Source of the DNA: Flavobacterium gillisiae
GTDB lineage: Bacteria; Bacteroidota; Bacteroidia; Flavobacteriales; Flavobacteriaceae
Direction of reading: 5' to 3'
Assembly (NCBI RefSeq): GCF_900107635.1
Contig: NZ_FNRD01000002.1
Coordinates: forward strand, 331,585 to 395,584
Length of the DNA: 64,000 nt
Made by a program: the position numbers and the translations under genes. A model generated the notes under the pieces. That model did no database searches, was not told the DNA's origin, and was given only the letters and a program-made list of their open reading frames with translations. Positions 26,968 through 36,621 of this stretch are shown here, one piece after another (position 1 is the stretch's first letter; every line of letters begins with the position of its first letter).

Positions 26968-29601
26968 TTGAAAACCAATATATTAAAATATTCAATTCCA
27001 TTAGGGTTTCTGTGTTTTTTGGTAGCCTGTTCTACCAGGAACAGCAGTTTTTTGTCTAGGAATTCTCATGCTCTAAGTACAAAATATAATATTTTGTACA
27101 ATGGTGGAATTGGCTTAGACAAAGGAATGGTAGGCATAGAAGCCAATAGCAAAGACAATTTCTGGAAACGTTTGCCTATCGAAAGGATGCAAGTGACCGA
27201 TGAAGTTACGTCAGATGAAAAAACAAAAAATTCTGATTTTGAATTGGGCGAAACTAAGGCGACTAAAGCGATTCAGAAGCATTCCATGAATATCGACGGA
27301 AGAGAAAGAAACTCTCAAATTGATGAGGCTTATTTACTTTTAGGTAAAGCAAGATACTACGATCAAAGATTTGTTCCCGCATTAGACGCATTCAATTATA
27401 TTCTATATAAATACCCAAATAGCAGCAGGATTTATGAGGCTAAAATTTGGCGTGGAAAAACTAATATGCGATTGGGTAACGATGCTTTGGTTGTAAAAAA
27501 CATGAGCAATCTTTTGAACGAGCAAAAACTTAAAAATCAAGTTGTTGCTGATGTAAATGCTCTTTTATCTGAAGCCTACTTGAACTTAGAAGAAAAAGAC
27601 TCCGCTTTAATAAAATTAAAAATTGCCCAAAAATTCACCAAACAAAACAAAGAAAAGTCAAGATATCGATTTATACTTGGTCAACTTTACGAAGAGTTAG
27701 GCAAGAAAGATAGTGCGATTTACAGCTATGAGTCGGTTATAAATATGAATCGAAAATCGGAAAGGAAATACGTTATTCAAGCACAAGCTAGAAAAGCGCA
27801 GTTGTTTGACTATCAAAATGGGGACACTACCGCCTTTGTTAAAAACTATAAAAAGCTGATTGCCGACAGAGAAAACAGACCGTTCTTAGATGTCTTAAAC
27901 TATCAAATGGGAGTTTTTTACGACAAACAGAACAATCAGAAAAAAGCGTTAGATTTTTATAATACGTCACTTAAAAAAACTACTGCCGACCAGTATTTAG
28001 TAGCTTCAAATTACAGAAATATAGGGAATATGTATTTTAGAAATGCAGCATATCCAGTTGCCGCAAAGTATTACGACAGCACCTTAGTGAACCTTGATAT
28101 TAAAACAAGGGAATTCATTCATATTCAAAAAATCAGAAAAGATTTAGATGAAGTAATTTTGTATGAGGCGATTGCTTCAAGAAACGACAGTATCTTAAAT
28201 GTAGTATCGATGTCAGAAGCTGGCAGAATTTCTTATTTCGAAAATTATATAGACACCTTAAAAAAGAAGGATGAAGCCAAAAGGATTATAGAAGAGAAAT
28301 TAAAAGAAAAGCAAGAAAATATAGAAAGAAATAGTAAGACAGCGTCTAATGATCCTGCTGTTTCTGCTCAAAATTTAGGACGACCAGCACGCAATTCGCC
28401 ACTTAGTCCACCTTCTATGACCGCTTCTAATACAGCGGCAAGTCTTTTCTATTTTTATAACACTACGACTGTTTCTTTTGGGAAAGTAGAATTCAAAAAA
28501 ATATGGGGAAATCGAAGTTCAGCAGGCAACTGGAGGCTTTCATCAACTAATAGGACGAATGTGGTTTCAAAAGATACTTTGAATGCGGATGCAACGCAGT
28601 TGGAAGATAAATTAAACGAGGAAGAGAACACGATAGTTGAAGAATATACTGCAGGTTTTTATTTAAAACAACTTCCAAGTACGAAAGTAGCAATTGACAG
28701 CATTGGAAAGGAACGCAATACAGCCTATTATCAACTTGGGGTAATTTATAAGGAAAAGTTCAAAGAATATGAATTAGCAGCGAACAAGCTGGAGCAACTA
28801 TTGCAAAATAGTCCGGAAGAAAAATTGATTCTTCCTACGATGTATAATTTATATAAGATATACCAAATTACAAACAGCAGCATGGCGCAAGCAATGAAAG
28901 AAAGGATTAATTCCCAATTTCCAAATTCTCGCTATGCTCAAATAATAAACAATACAAATCCAGCTGGGACAGTATTGAGGGATACTCCTGAAGGAGCGTA
29001 TGACACTTTATACAAACAATACGAAGAAGAAAAATTCACGACGGTTTTAGAGCAGTCTGATGGATTAATCAATCAGTTTTCTGGGGATGAAATCGTTTCG
29101 AAATTCGAATTTTTGAAAGCGAATGCCATTGGAAAACTTAAAGGATTAAAAGCTTACAAAAACGCATTGCAGTTTGTGGCGGATAATTACCCAAATAGTG
29201 AAGAGGGTAAAAAAGCTCAAGAAATTTTGAAGGACCAAATTCCGTTTTTAGAAAAATTAGATTTTACAACTACAGATACTAAAAACTGGAAAGTACTCTA
29301 CAAAGTAGCGGTATCAGACGAAAATGGTACAAAAGCAATGGAGGAAAAGATTAAAAAATTCAGGACTGGTAGTACCTTTCAAGATTTAAATTATTCTTTG
29401 GATGCGTATAATGGAACCGAAAATTTCATAACGATTCACGGTATAAATTCAGAAGCGTATGCTAGAAATATCAGTACAATTCTAAGAGATAATAAGGATT
29501 TTAAAATAGCAACAGCTGCTGTTATTCTTACGAATGAAAATTATAAAGTAGTCCAAATTAAAAAAAATCTTGATGTCTATTTAGGATTAAAAAAAGAATA
29601 A
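26968..29601 (+). CDS. sprE: Gliding motility/type IX secretion TPR lipoprotein SprE
   Basis: 877-residue lipoprotein. The signal peptide ends LVAC with the lipidated Cys at 21. The rest is rich in TPR-like helical repeats, including AYLLLGKARYYDQRFVPAL and YYQLGVIYKEKFKEYELA. The opening LSTKYNILYNGGIGLDKG is characteristic of SprE, needed in Flavobacterium for type IX secretion and gliding. The start is TTG (26968): the signal peptide begins there and the nearby ATG at 26949 is out of frame. It is followed after 2 bp by a bactofilin gene, in the known sprE-bactofilin-atp order. Confidence 0.88.
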   Translation: MKTNILKYSIPLGFLCFLVACSTRNSSFLSRNSHALSTKYNILYNGGIGLDKGMVGIEANSKDNFWKRLPIERMQVTDEVTSDEKTKNSDFELGETKATKAIQKHSMNIDGRERNSQIDEAYLLLGKARYYDQRFVPALDAFNYILYKYPNSSRIYEAKIWRGKTNMRLGNDALVVKNMSNLLNEQKLKNQVVADVNALLSEAYLNLEEKDSALIKLKIAQKFTKQNKEKSRYRFILGQLYEELGKKDSAIYSYESVINMNRKSERKYVIQAQARKAQLFDYQNGDTTAFVKNYKKLIADRENRPFLDVLNYQMGVFYDKQNNQKKALDFYNTSLKKTTADQYLVASNYRNIGNMYFRNAAYPVAAKYYDSTLVNLDIKTREFIHIQKIRKDLDEVILYEAIASRNDSILNVVSMSEAGRISYFENYIDTLKKKDEAKRIIEEKLKEKQENIERNSKTASNDPAVSAQNLGRPARNSPLSPPSMTASNTAASLFYFYNTTTVSFGKVEFKKIWGNRSSAGNWRLSSTNRTNVVSKDTLNADATQLEDKLNEEENTIVEEYTAGFYLKQLPSTKVAIDSIGKERNTAYYQLGVIYKEKFKEYELAANKLEQLLQNSPEEKLILPTMYNLYKIYQITNSSMAQAMKERINSQFPNSRYAQIINNTNPAGTVLRDTPEGAYDTLYKQYEEEKFTTVLEQSDGLINQFSGDEIVSKFEFLKANAIGKLKGLKAYKNALQFVADNYPNSEEGKKAQEILKDQIPFLEKLDFTTTDTKNWKVLYKVAVSDENGTKAMEEKIKKFRTGSTFQDLNYSLDAYNGTENFITIHGINSEAYARNISTILRDNKDFKIATAAVILTNENYKVVQIKKNLDVYLGLKKE

Positions 29602-29603
29602 AA

Positions 29604-30011
29604 ATGTTTAATAGAAAAGCAAAGCCCTACACGGAGCTATTAGGAAAAACGAATAGAATCGTAGAAGGAACAATTATAAAGGGAGATATCGTTTCCCAGG
29701 CTGATTTTAGGCTTGACGGAGAATTGATAGGGAACTTTCAGTCTACCGGAAAATTAGTAGTAGGCCCTGCCGGAAGTATAACGGGTGATATTAATTGTAA
29801 AAACGCAGATATAGAAGGGAAATTTGAAGGAACGATTCATGTTACTGAAATCCTAAACGTAAAATCTAAAGCAAGTATTAACGGCGAAGTAACCGTAGGT
29901 AAATTATCTGTGGAACCTGGTGCTGATTTCAGTGCGTCCTGTATAATGAAGATTGATCAAGCAAATTTCTTATTAACTGATGGAAAAGAAACCCAACAAA
30001 AAACAAGCTAG
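29604..30011 (+). CDS. Bactofilin (polymer-forming cytoskeletal protein)
   Basis: 135-residue protein with the bactofilin core, a right-handed beta-helix of short repeats rich in G and I/V (for example TIIKGDIVSQADFRLDGEL and GPAGSITGDINCKNADIEG). Bactofilins polymerise without nucleotide and act as scaffolds near the membrane. The gene overlaps the AtpZ-like gene by 32 bp and lies 2 bp after sprE, so the three are translated from one message. Confidence 0.92.
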   Translation: MFNRKAKPYTELLGKTNRIVEGTIIKGDIVSQADFRLDGELIGNFQSTGKLVVGPAGSITGDINCKNADIEGKFEGTIHVTEILNVKSKASINGEVTVGKLSVEPGADFSASCIMKIDQANFLLTDGKETQQKTS

Positions 30012-30207
30012 CAAATGGATAGCGTTAATTAATATACCCATTCAAATGGGGGTTATCATCTTTTTGTTTGCCTATGGCGGAAACTGGCTGGATGAAAATT
30101 ACCCCAACCCAAAAGTATATTACAATAAAATTCTAGTCATGGTAGGTGTTGTTATTGCTTTGTACAATGTTATTAGACAAGTGAACGAAATAAATAAATC
30201 TCAATAA
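29980..30207 (+). CDS. AtpZ/AtpI family protein
   Basis: 75-residue protein with two hydrophobic segments (about 11-29 and 44-63), of the AtpZ/AtpI type often encoded at the head of atp operons and linked to ATP-synthase assembly or ion supply. The FLFAYGGNWLDENYPNP loop between helices fits the family. It overlaps the bactofilin gene by 32 bp. Confidence 0.82.
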   Translation: MEKKPNKKQASKWIALINIPIQMGVIIFLFAYGGNWLDENYPNPKVYYNKILVMVGVVIALYNVIRQVNEINKSQ

Positions 30208-30273
30208 AATTTTAATTAATAAAAGTAAATTAAGTCTCAAGTCATTGTACTTTGACGACAAAATAAACACAGC

Positions 30274-30666
30274 ATGAATTTAAAAAATCAAAAACCTCTT
30301 CTAAGTTTAACCCTTTTGGCCGTGATGGCTTATTTGTTACATAAAATTATTTTCTACGTTTTGAAAATCGATGTCGCAGTATTCCAGTATTCAATTGAAG
30401 TGCTCTATTTATTGTTTTTCGGTATGTCTACTTTGATATTCATTGTATTACTAAAAGTGAAAGAAAAAAGCTTTGATAATGTAGGAATGTCTTTTCTTTT
30501 AGGAACAAGTATCAAAATGGTTTTTTGTTATTTGATTTTAAAACCTATCTTGCACATTACAACATATGATAATACAATAGAGAAAGTTAATTTTTTTGGG
30601 ATGTTTATTCTTTTTTTAGTAATGGAGACCGTTTTAACGATAAGAATATTAAAAGAAAAGCAATAG
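30274..30666 (+). CDS. Small membrane protein upstream of atpB (DUF6168-type)
   Basis: 130 residues with four predicted membrane segments and no soluble domain. It occupies the position where flavobacterial atp operons carry a DUF6168-type protein, possibly an AtpI-like assembly factor. The family name is from memory and less certain than the topology. Confidence 0.6.
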   Translation: MNLKNQKPLLSLTLLAVMAYLLHKIIFYVLKIDVAVFQYSIEVLYLLFFGMSTLIFIVLLKVKEKSFDNVGMSFLLGTSIKMVFCYLILKPILHITTYDNTIEKVNFFGMFILFLVMETVLTIRILKEKQ

Positions 30667-30713
30667 ATCCGTAAATAGATGAAGGATTTAAAAAAAATAT
30701 GTTTTTATATCCT

Positions 30714-30742
30714 TTTGGATATTAATAAAAAATGTACATTTG
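30714..30742 (+). promoter_or_regulatory. Bacteroidota-type promoter before atpB
   Basis: TTTG at 30714-30717 and TACATTTG at 30735-30742 match the -33 TTTG and -7 TAnnTTTG elements, with a 17-bp gap. The atpB ATG is 44 bp further on. This is the clearest full promoter in the window and implies that atpB-G can be transcribed separately from sprE. Confidence 0.65.
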
Positions 30743-30785
30743 CACCAAATTTCAGAAACGTAAAAAATTAAGATATTTAACAGTT

Positions 30786-31940
30786 ATGGTGATTTCAAAC
30801 AGACCACTTAGATTTATAATAGCGACTTTAGTAGCGTGTCTTCCTTTAATGACTTTTGCAAATCCCGAAGTGGATTCGGTAAAAGTTCATACTGAAGTTG
30901 CACACGAAACAACAGAACAAAGCCATGAAGGAGCTCATGCTGAACCTACAGATGTAAAATCTAAAATCAAAGCATTCATTGGTCATCACGTTTTAGACTC
31001 TCATGACTTTACTTTTTTCTCTGATGAAGTAGAAGGAAAGCATTATGGTTTTTCATTACCAGTAATCCTTTGGGATAATGGTTTGCAACTTTTTTCATCT
31101 TCTGAATTCGAACATGGAGAAGCAGTTGCCGAATCTAACGGTAATTTCTATGCGATAAATCATCACGATGGAAAAATATACAAAACGGATGCTTCAGGAA
31201 AAATAATAGAAGACGAAAAAACAGGTTTCCCTGAAAATGAACGTCCCTTAGATTTCTCAATCACAAAAACAGTATTGTCTATATTCATTGCTGCGATTTT
31301 AATGGTATTGATTTTTGCTGGTTTGGCGAAGACCTATTCTAAAAATGGTGGAATTGCTTCTGGAGCTGGAAGAATATTTGAACCAGTGGTTCTTTTTATT
31401 CGTGACGAAATTGCTATTCCTAACATTGGAGAAAAACACTACAAGAGATACATGAGTTATTTATTGACTATATTTTTCTTTGTATTGTTCTTAAATATTT
31501 TTGGATTGATGCCTTTCGGTATAAATGTTACGGGTAATTTAACAATTACATTTGCATTAGCAATCATGACATTTTTAATTACAAACCTTACGGCTAATAA
31601 AAACTATTGGGGTCACATTTTCTGGATGCCAGGTGTACCAAAAGTAATGCGTATCGTATTAGCACCAATTGAATTGCTAGGAGTTATAATCAAACCTTTT
31701 TCATTAATGATTCGTTTGTATGCAAACATTTTTGCAGGACACATTGTATTGATGAGTATTATTGGTTTGATGTTTATTTTCAAAAGCTGGTTGGGAAGTA
31801 GTTTATCATTTGCATTGTCGTTTGCACTTTCTATCTTAGAGATATTGGTTGCATTTTTACAAGCTTATATTTTTACATTGCTATCAGCGCTGTACTTTGG
31901 TTCAGCAGTAGAAGAGCACCACCATGAGGAGGCGCACTAA
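30786..31940 (+). CDS. atpB: ATP synthase F0 subunit a
   Basis: 384-residue subunit a, the proton-channel part of F0. The protein starts with a cleavable signal-like segment (MVISNRPLRFIIATLV, ending TFANP) and a polar His/Glu-rich domain, as in other Bacteroidota. It then has five or six helices, with the essential Arg in SLMIRLYANIFAGH. The frame continues 18 codons upstream to 30732, but those overlap the promoter, so the ATG at 30786 is chosen. Confidence 0.95.
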   Translation: MVISNRPLRFIIATLVACLPLMTFANPEVDSVKVHTEVAHETTEQSHEGAHAEPTDVKSKIKAFIGHHVLDSHDFTFFSDEVEGKHYGFSLPVILWDNGLQLFSSSEFEHGEAVAESNGNFYAINHHDGKIYKTDASGKIIEDEKTGFPENERPLDFSITKTVLSIFIAAILMVLIFAGLAKTYSKNGGIASGAGRIFEPVVLFIRDEIAIPNIGEKHYKRYMSYLLTIFFFVLFLNIFGLMPFGINVTGNLTITFALAIMTFLITNLTANKNYWGHIFWMPGVPKVMRIVLAPIELLGVIIKPFSLMIRLYANIFAGHIVLMSIIGLMFIFKSWLGSSLSFALSFALSILEILVAFLQAYIFTLLSALYFGSAVEEHHHEEAH

Positions 31941-31974
31941 TAAATTGAATGTTTAATTTTTAATTATATATATT

Positions 31975-32166
31975 ATGGAAGGTTTAAATTATGTAGGAGC
32001 TGGATTAATCGTAATCGGAGCAGGTTTAGGTATTGGTAGAATTGGTGGTTCAGCAATGGACGCTATTGCTCGTCAACCAGAAGCTTCAGGAAAAATCCAA
32101 ACAGCTATGCTTATCGCAGCTGCATTAATTGAAGGTATTGGTTTCGCTGCATTATTTGCTGCTTAA
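31975..32166 (+). CDS. atpE: ATP synthase F0 subunit c
   Basis: 63-residue two-helix hairpin that forms the rotating c-ring. The polar loop IARQPEASGKIQ and the ion-binding Glu in helix 2 (ALIEGIGFAALF) are present. No Na+-type ligand set is obvious, so proton coupling is likely. Confidence 0.97.
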   Translation: MEGLNYVGAGLIVIGAGLGIGRIGGSAMDAIARQPEASGKIQTAMLIAAALIEGIGFAALFAA

Positions 32167-32251
32167 TTAAAACTCAAAAAGCAATAGTTGCAACGGTTGG
32201 TTGTAACTATTGTTTTTATTATTAAATTAAATATTATTATAGATACATAAC

Positions 32252-32752
32252 ATGGAAAAGTTAATACATCAGTTTGAGTTAGGTTTGTTCTTTTGGCAAG
32301 TATTAATATTTGTTGGATTAATATTCTTATTGAAAAAATTTGCTTGGAAACCAATTCTTGATGCAGTAAATGATAGAGAAGAAGGAATTAAAAATGCTTT
32401 GCTTTCTGCTGAAAATGCAAGAAAAGAAATGCAAAACCTTCAAGCTGACAACCAACGTATTTTACAAGAAGCAAGAATGGAACGTGATAACATGCTAAAA
32501 GATGCACGTGAAATTAAAGAAAAAATGATTGCTGATTCCAAAGAAGAAGCGCAAGCTCAAGGTCTGAAAATGATCGAACAAGCAAAAGCAGCAATCGAAA
32601 GCGAAAAAAATGCAGCTATGGCTGAATTGAAACTACAAGTTTCTACTTTGTCATTGAGTATCGCAGAAAAATTATTGAAAGACGAATTATCTAATAAAGA
32701 AGCTCAAACTAAATTAGTTGAGAAGATGTTAGGTGACGTAAAGCTAAACTAA
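32252..32752 (+). CDS. atpF: ATP synthase F0 subunit b
   Basis: 166 residues: one N-terminal membrane helix (about 10-28) and a long charged coiled coil that forms the peripheral stalk (LKKFAWKPILDAVNDREE is the usual entry motif). The next gene starts 4 bp after its stop. Confidence 0.95.
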   Translation: MEKLIHQFELGLFFWQVLIFVGLIFLLKKFAWKPILDAVNDREEGIKNALLSAENARKEMQNLQADNQRILQEARMERDNMLKDAREIKEKMIADSKEEAQAQGLKMIEQAKAAIESEKNAAMAELKLQVSTLSLSIAEKLLKDELSNKEAQTKLVEKMLGDVKLN

Positions 32753-32756
32753 TATT

Positions 32757-33290
32757 ATGGCAAGTACAAGAGCAGCAATTCGTTATGCAAAAGCAATTCT
32801 AGAGATCGCACAATCTAAAGGAGTGGCTGAAGCAGTTAGTGATGATATGAATTCTATCGCTTCAACTATAAGTGGAAATGTAGAATTGAGCACTTTTATC
32901 CAAAACCCTACTTTGAGAGTAGAAGTTAAGGAAAATGCCTTATTGGAAGTTTTTGCAAATACCAATAGCGTAACAAAAAGTTTATTTCATTTGTTGTTCG
33001 AAAACAAAAGATTTGAAATTTTGGAAGCTGTTGCAGTAGAATACAGCAAATTATTTGATATCATGAATGGTGTTGAAGTAGCTCAAGTTACTACAGCCAT
33101 TGCAATGGATGCAGCACTAGAAGCTAAAGTTTTAGCTAAAATTGCTACATTATCAGATAAAAAAATCACGATCGAAAATAACGTAGATCCTTCAATTATT
33201 GGTGGGTTTATTTTGAGAATAGGCGACAAGCAGTACAATGCTTCAATAGCCAACAGATTACAAGTATTAAAAAGAGAATTAAGTAACTAG
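32757..33290 (+). CDS. atpH: ATP synthase F1 subunit delta
   Basis: 177-residue delta/OSCP subunit that links the peripheral stalk to the alpha subunits. It has the N-terminal RAAIRYAKAILEIA helix bundle and the C-terminal DPSIIGGFILRIGDKQYNAS signature. It lies in the usual order between atpF and atpA. Confidence 0.95.
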   Translation: MASTRAAIRYAKAILEIAQSKGVAEAVSDDMNSIASTISGNVELSTFIQNPTLRVEVKENALLEVFANTNSVTKSLFHLLFENKRFEILEAVAVEYSKLFDIMNGVEVAQVTTAIAMDAALEAKVLAKIATLSDKKITIENNVDPSIIGGFILRIGDKQYNASIANRLQVLKRELSN

Positions 33291-33328
33291 TTTTATTGCA
33301 CATTTAAGTGTCTAAATTATAAATTAAG

Positions 33329-34906
33329 ATGGCGGAAATCAAACCTGCTGAAATTTCAGCAATATTAAGAAAGCAAGTAGAAGGTTTTGAATCTGGCGCA
33401 ACGCTAGAGGAAGTAGGAACCGTACTTCAAGTTGGAGATGGTATTGCTCGTATTTACGGGCTTTCGAATGTTCAATACGGTGAGTTAGTAGAATTTGACA
33501 ATGGCTTAGAAGCTATTGTATTGAATCTTGAAGAAGACAATGTTGGTGTGGTACTTTTAGGACCATCAACAGGAATCAAAGAAGGTTCTACTGCAAAAAG
33601 AACACAACGTATTGCTTCTCTTAAAGTTGGAGAGCAAATGGTAGGACGTGTAGTTAACACACTTGGTTTTCCAATTGATGGAAAAGGACCAATCGGTGGA
33701 GACTTATACGAAATGCCTTTAGAAAGAAAAGCTCCTGGAGTTATCTTCCGTCAACCAGTTACTGAACCATTACAAACAGGGATAAAAGCAGTAGATGCTA
33801 TGATACCAGTTGGTCGTGGACAACGTGAGTTGGTTATTGGTGACCGTCAAACAGGAAAATCAACTGTTTGTATTGACACTATCTTAAATCAAAAAGAATT
33901 TTACGATGCAGGAAAACCTGTATTCTGTATATATGTTGCAATTGGGCAAAAAGCTTCGACTGTAGCAGGAATCGCAAAAATGTTAGAAGAAAAAGGAGCA
34001 ATGGCTTATACCATTATTGTTGCTGCTAATGCTTCTGATCCAGCTCCGATGCAAGTTTACGCGCCAATGGCCGGAGCTGCAATTGGAGAATATTTTAGAG
34101 ATTCTGGTCGTCCAGCTTTAATTGTTTATGATGATTTATCTAAACAAGCTGTTGCTTACCGTGAGGTTTCTCTTTTATTAAGAAGACCACCGGGACGTGA
34201 AGCATATCCTGGAGATGTTTTTTACTTACACAGTCGTTTATTAGAGCGTGCTTGTAAAGTAATTGCTGATGATGGAATTGCTAAAAACATGAACGATTTA
34301 CCAGATTCATTAAAAGGTATCGTTAAAGGTGGTGGTTCATTGACTGCTTTGCCTATTATCGAAACTCAAGCTGGTGACGTTTCTGCTTATATCCCAACAA
34401 ACGTAATTTCGATTACTGATGGTCAAATTTTCCTTGATGGAGATTTGTTTAACTCTGGAGTACGTCCTGCAATCAACGTAGGTATCTCGGTATCTCGTGT
34501 TGGAGGAAATGCACAAATTAAATCAATGAAAAAAGTAGCAGGTACTTTGAAACTAGATCAAGCACAATTCCGTGAATTGGAAGCGTTTGCTAAATTTGGT
34601 TCTGACTTAGATGCAGTTACTTTAAACGTAATTGAAAAAGGAAGAAGAAACGTTGAGATCTTGAAACAAGGTTTGAATGATCCTTATACTGTTGAAGATC
34701 AAGTTGCAATTATCTATGCTGGTTCAAAAAACCTATTGAGAAATGTTCCTGTGAATAAAGTGAAAGAATTTGAGAAAGATTTCTTAGAATTCCTTAACAA
34801 CAAACACAGAGCAACTCTAGATGCTTTGAAAGCAGGGAAACTTACAGATGAGATTACTGATGTAATTCAAACTGTAGCAAAAGAAATTTCAGCAAAATAT
34901 AACTAA
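33329..34906 (+). CDS. atpA: ATP synthase F1 subunit alpha
   Basis: 525-residue alpha subunit. The Walker A loop is GDRQTGKST near 172-180, followed by the alpha signature [20 protein letters not shown]. Length and domains are normal. A long imperfect hairpin separates it from atpG. No beta subunit gene follows. Confidence 0.98.
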   Translation: MAEIKPAEISAILRKQVEGFESGATLEEVGTVLQVGDGIARIYGLSNVQYGELVEFDNGLEAIVLNLEEDNVGVVLLGPSTGIKEGSTAKRTQRIASLKVGEQMVGRVVNTLGFPIDGKGPIGGDLYEMPLERKAPGVIFRQPVTEPLQTGIKAVDAMIPVGRGQRELVIGDRQTGKSTVCIDTILNQKEFYDAGKPVFCIYVAIGQKASTVAGIAKMLEEKGAMAYTIIVAANASDPAPMQVYAPMAGAAIGEYFRDSGRPALIVYDDLSKQAVAYREVSLLLRRPPGREAYPGDVFYLHSRLLERACKVIADDGIAKNMNDLPDSLKGIVKGGGSLTALPIIETQAGDVSAYIPTNVISITDGQIFLDGDLFNSGVRPAINVGISVSRVGGNAQIKSMKKVAGTLKLDQAQFRELEAFAKFGSDLDAVTLNVIEKGRRNVEILKQGLNDPYTVEDQVAIIYAGSKNLLRNVPVNKVKEFEKDFLEFLNNKHRATLDALKAGKLTDEITDVIQTVAKEISAKYN

Positions 34907-34918
34907 AAAGTACTAAGT

Positions 34919-34970
34919 AAAGAGTATTAAGTATTAAGTATTAAGAAATTCTTGATATTTAATACTCTTT
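34919..34970. other. Long stem-loop in the atpA-atpG spacer
   Basis: A 12-bp perfect stem (34919-34930 with 34959-34970) extends inward by eight more pairs, two of them wobble, leaving a 12-base loop. The left arm and loop contain three tandem copies of AGTATTA. There is no T-run directly after it, so it may be an mRNA processing or attenuation element rather than a strong terminator. Confidence 0.6.
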
Positions 34971-34996
34971 ATTTGAATCTTACATACTTACAAAAA

Positions 34997-35857
34997 ATGG
35001 CAAATTTAAAGGAAATCCGTAATAGAATTACTTCCGTTTCATCTACGATGCAAATTACATCAGCGATGAAAATGGTTTCTGCAGCAAAGCTAAAAAAAGC
35101 ACAAGATGCAATTACAGCCATGCGCCCTTATGCCGAAAAATTAACGGAATTATTACAAAATCTTTCAGCTACACTAGAAGGTGATGCAGGTGGAGAGTTT
35201 ACGACACAACGTGAAGTAAAAAAAGTATTGGTTGTTGCTATTACTTCAAATAGAGGTTTATGTGGTGCATTTAATTCAAACGTAATTAAGGCAGCAAAAA
35301 GTCGTTCTGTGTTTTACGCAGGAAAACAAGTTGATATTTTTGCGATAGGTAAAAAAGGAAACGATGTTTTGGTTAAGACCAATACAATAGTTGACAATCA
35401 AAGTGCTGTTTACGATGATTTAACTTTTGATAATGTAGCTGTAATCGCAGACACATTAACAGAGAAATTCCTTTCTGGAGAATATGATAAAATTGAGTTG
35501 ATCTACAATCAATTTAAAAATGCCGCAACTCAAATCGTTCAAACTGAACAGTTTTTACCGTTGGCACCAATAAAATCAGATTTAACAGCTTCAGTAGGTG
35601 ATTATATTTTTGAACCATCGAAAGAAGAGATTGTTTTGACTTTGATTCCAAAATCATTGAAAACACAATTGTACAAAGGTATCAGAGATTCTTTTGCTTC
35701 AGAACATGGTGCTCGTATGACTGCTATGCACAAAGCAACTGATAATGCAACTGAATTGAGAAATCAATTGAAATTGACTTACAATAAAGCACGTCAAGCT
35801 TCTATTACTAATGAGATCTTAGAGATTGTTGGTGGAGCAGAAGCATTGAACGGATAA
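34997..35857 (+). CDS. atpG: ATP synthase F1 subunit gamma
   Basis: 286-residue central shaft subunit. N-terminal helix LKEIRNRITSVSSTMQITSA and C-terminal RQASITNEILEIVGGAEAL are the gamma signatures. The frame continues upstream to 34952 through the spacer stem-loop, but the ATG at 34997 (MANLKEIRN) is the family start. A strong terminator follows, ending the operon without atpD and atpC. Confidence 0.96.
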   Translation: MANLKEIRNRITSVSSTMQITSAMKMVSAAKLKKAQDAITAMRPYAEKLTELLQNLSATLEGDAGGEFTTQREVKKVLVVAITSNRGLCGAFNSNVIKAAKSRSVFYAGKQVDIFAIGKKGNDVLVKTNTIVDNQSAVYDDLTFDNVAVIADTLTEKFLSGEYDKIELIYNQFKNAATQIVQTEQFLPLAPIKSDLTASVGDYIFEPSKEEIVLTLIPKSLKTQLYKGIRDSFASEHGARMTAMHKATDNATELRNQLKLTYNKARQASITNEILEIVGGAEALNG

Positions 35858-35878
35858 TATTTGTTCCTCATAACATAC

Positions 35879-35907
35879 AAAAGCCTCGCAATTGCGAGGC
35901 TTTTTTT
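35879..35907 (+). terminator. Rho-independent terminator of the atp operon
   Basis: A 26-nt perfect palindrome (35879-35904) with a GCCTCGC stem and a seven-T run from 35901, 22 bp after the atpG stop. Confidence 0.92.
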
Positions 35908-36060
35908 ATGTATATAAAGAAACTTTAGGTTTTATTAGAAGTAGTCCGTTCTGAGTTATTTGTCGTATTTCATAAATATTAATGATTAATCAGGTATATA
36001 TACGTAGTCCAATTTATAAAGGAAAACCTAGATTTGAGCTGTCATAAATTTGCGGTAAAC

Positions 36061-36504
36061 ATGGAAAATTATTTAATTACTTTGTCTGAAAACATACTGT
36101 TTCAAGCACAAAATAAACAAGACACGACATATTTAAGAAGAGAGTTGCATTATCTTAAATTGAGAAAGCTAGAAGTGTTTTTAGATTCAGATGAATTAAA
36201 GAATAGGTTTTGGACGAATATTTATAATGCCTTTTTTTTAATTATAGCTGGGGAAGCTATGCAAATGAATGCGGCTTACAAATACAAAAGAATCAAGATT
36301 TCTGGGAATATTTTGTCCTTGGATGATATAGAATATAAGATTCTGAAACGTAATAATAATAGGTTTAGCCAAAAACTAAAAACCGTTATATTTTCATCCA
36401 GTTTTGTAAAAGGGTTAGCTGTAGCAAATGTAGGTCTTAGCACGCAGCTGATATTAAACCGATCCACACGGTGTACCAATCATAATGATAAAGCGCTTAG
36501 TTAA
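36061..36504 (+). pseudogene. Truncated DUF547-like protein
   Basis: 147 codons. The first ~105 residues look like a DUF547 protein: the conserved FWTNIYNAFF (usually F-W-x-N-x-Y-N-A) near 52-61, then SLDDIEYKILKR near 93-104. The usual continuation with D-x-R-I-H-F-A-L-N-C-G-A and S-C-P-P is missing: the sequence degenerates to ILNRSTRCTNHN and stops, leaving about 100 residues absent. No other frame downstream restores the family. A TTG at 36034 could add nine codons. I infer a decayed gene. Confidence 0.55.
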
Positions 36505-36621
36505 AGAAAATAGTACTACTTGTAATAATCCTTTTTTAAATATTTATGACAACTTTAATTGTTCGGATTATTCACTACTTCATTTTTTGACTATTTTTAT
36601 GGTTTTATAAACCATTCCCCA

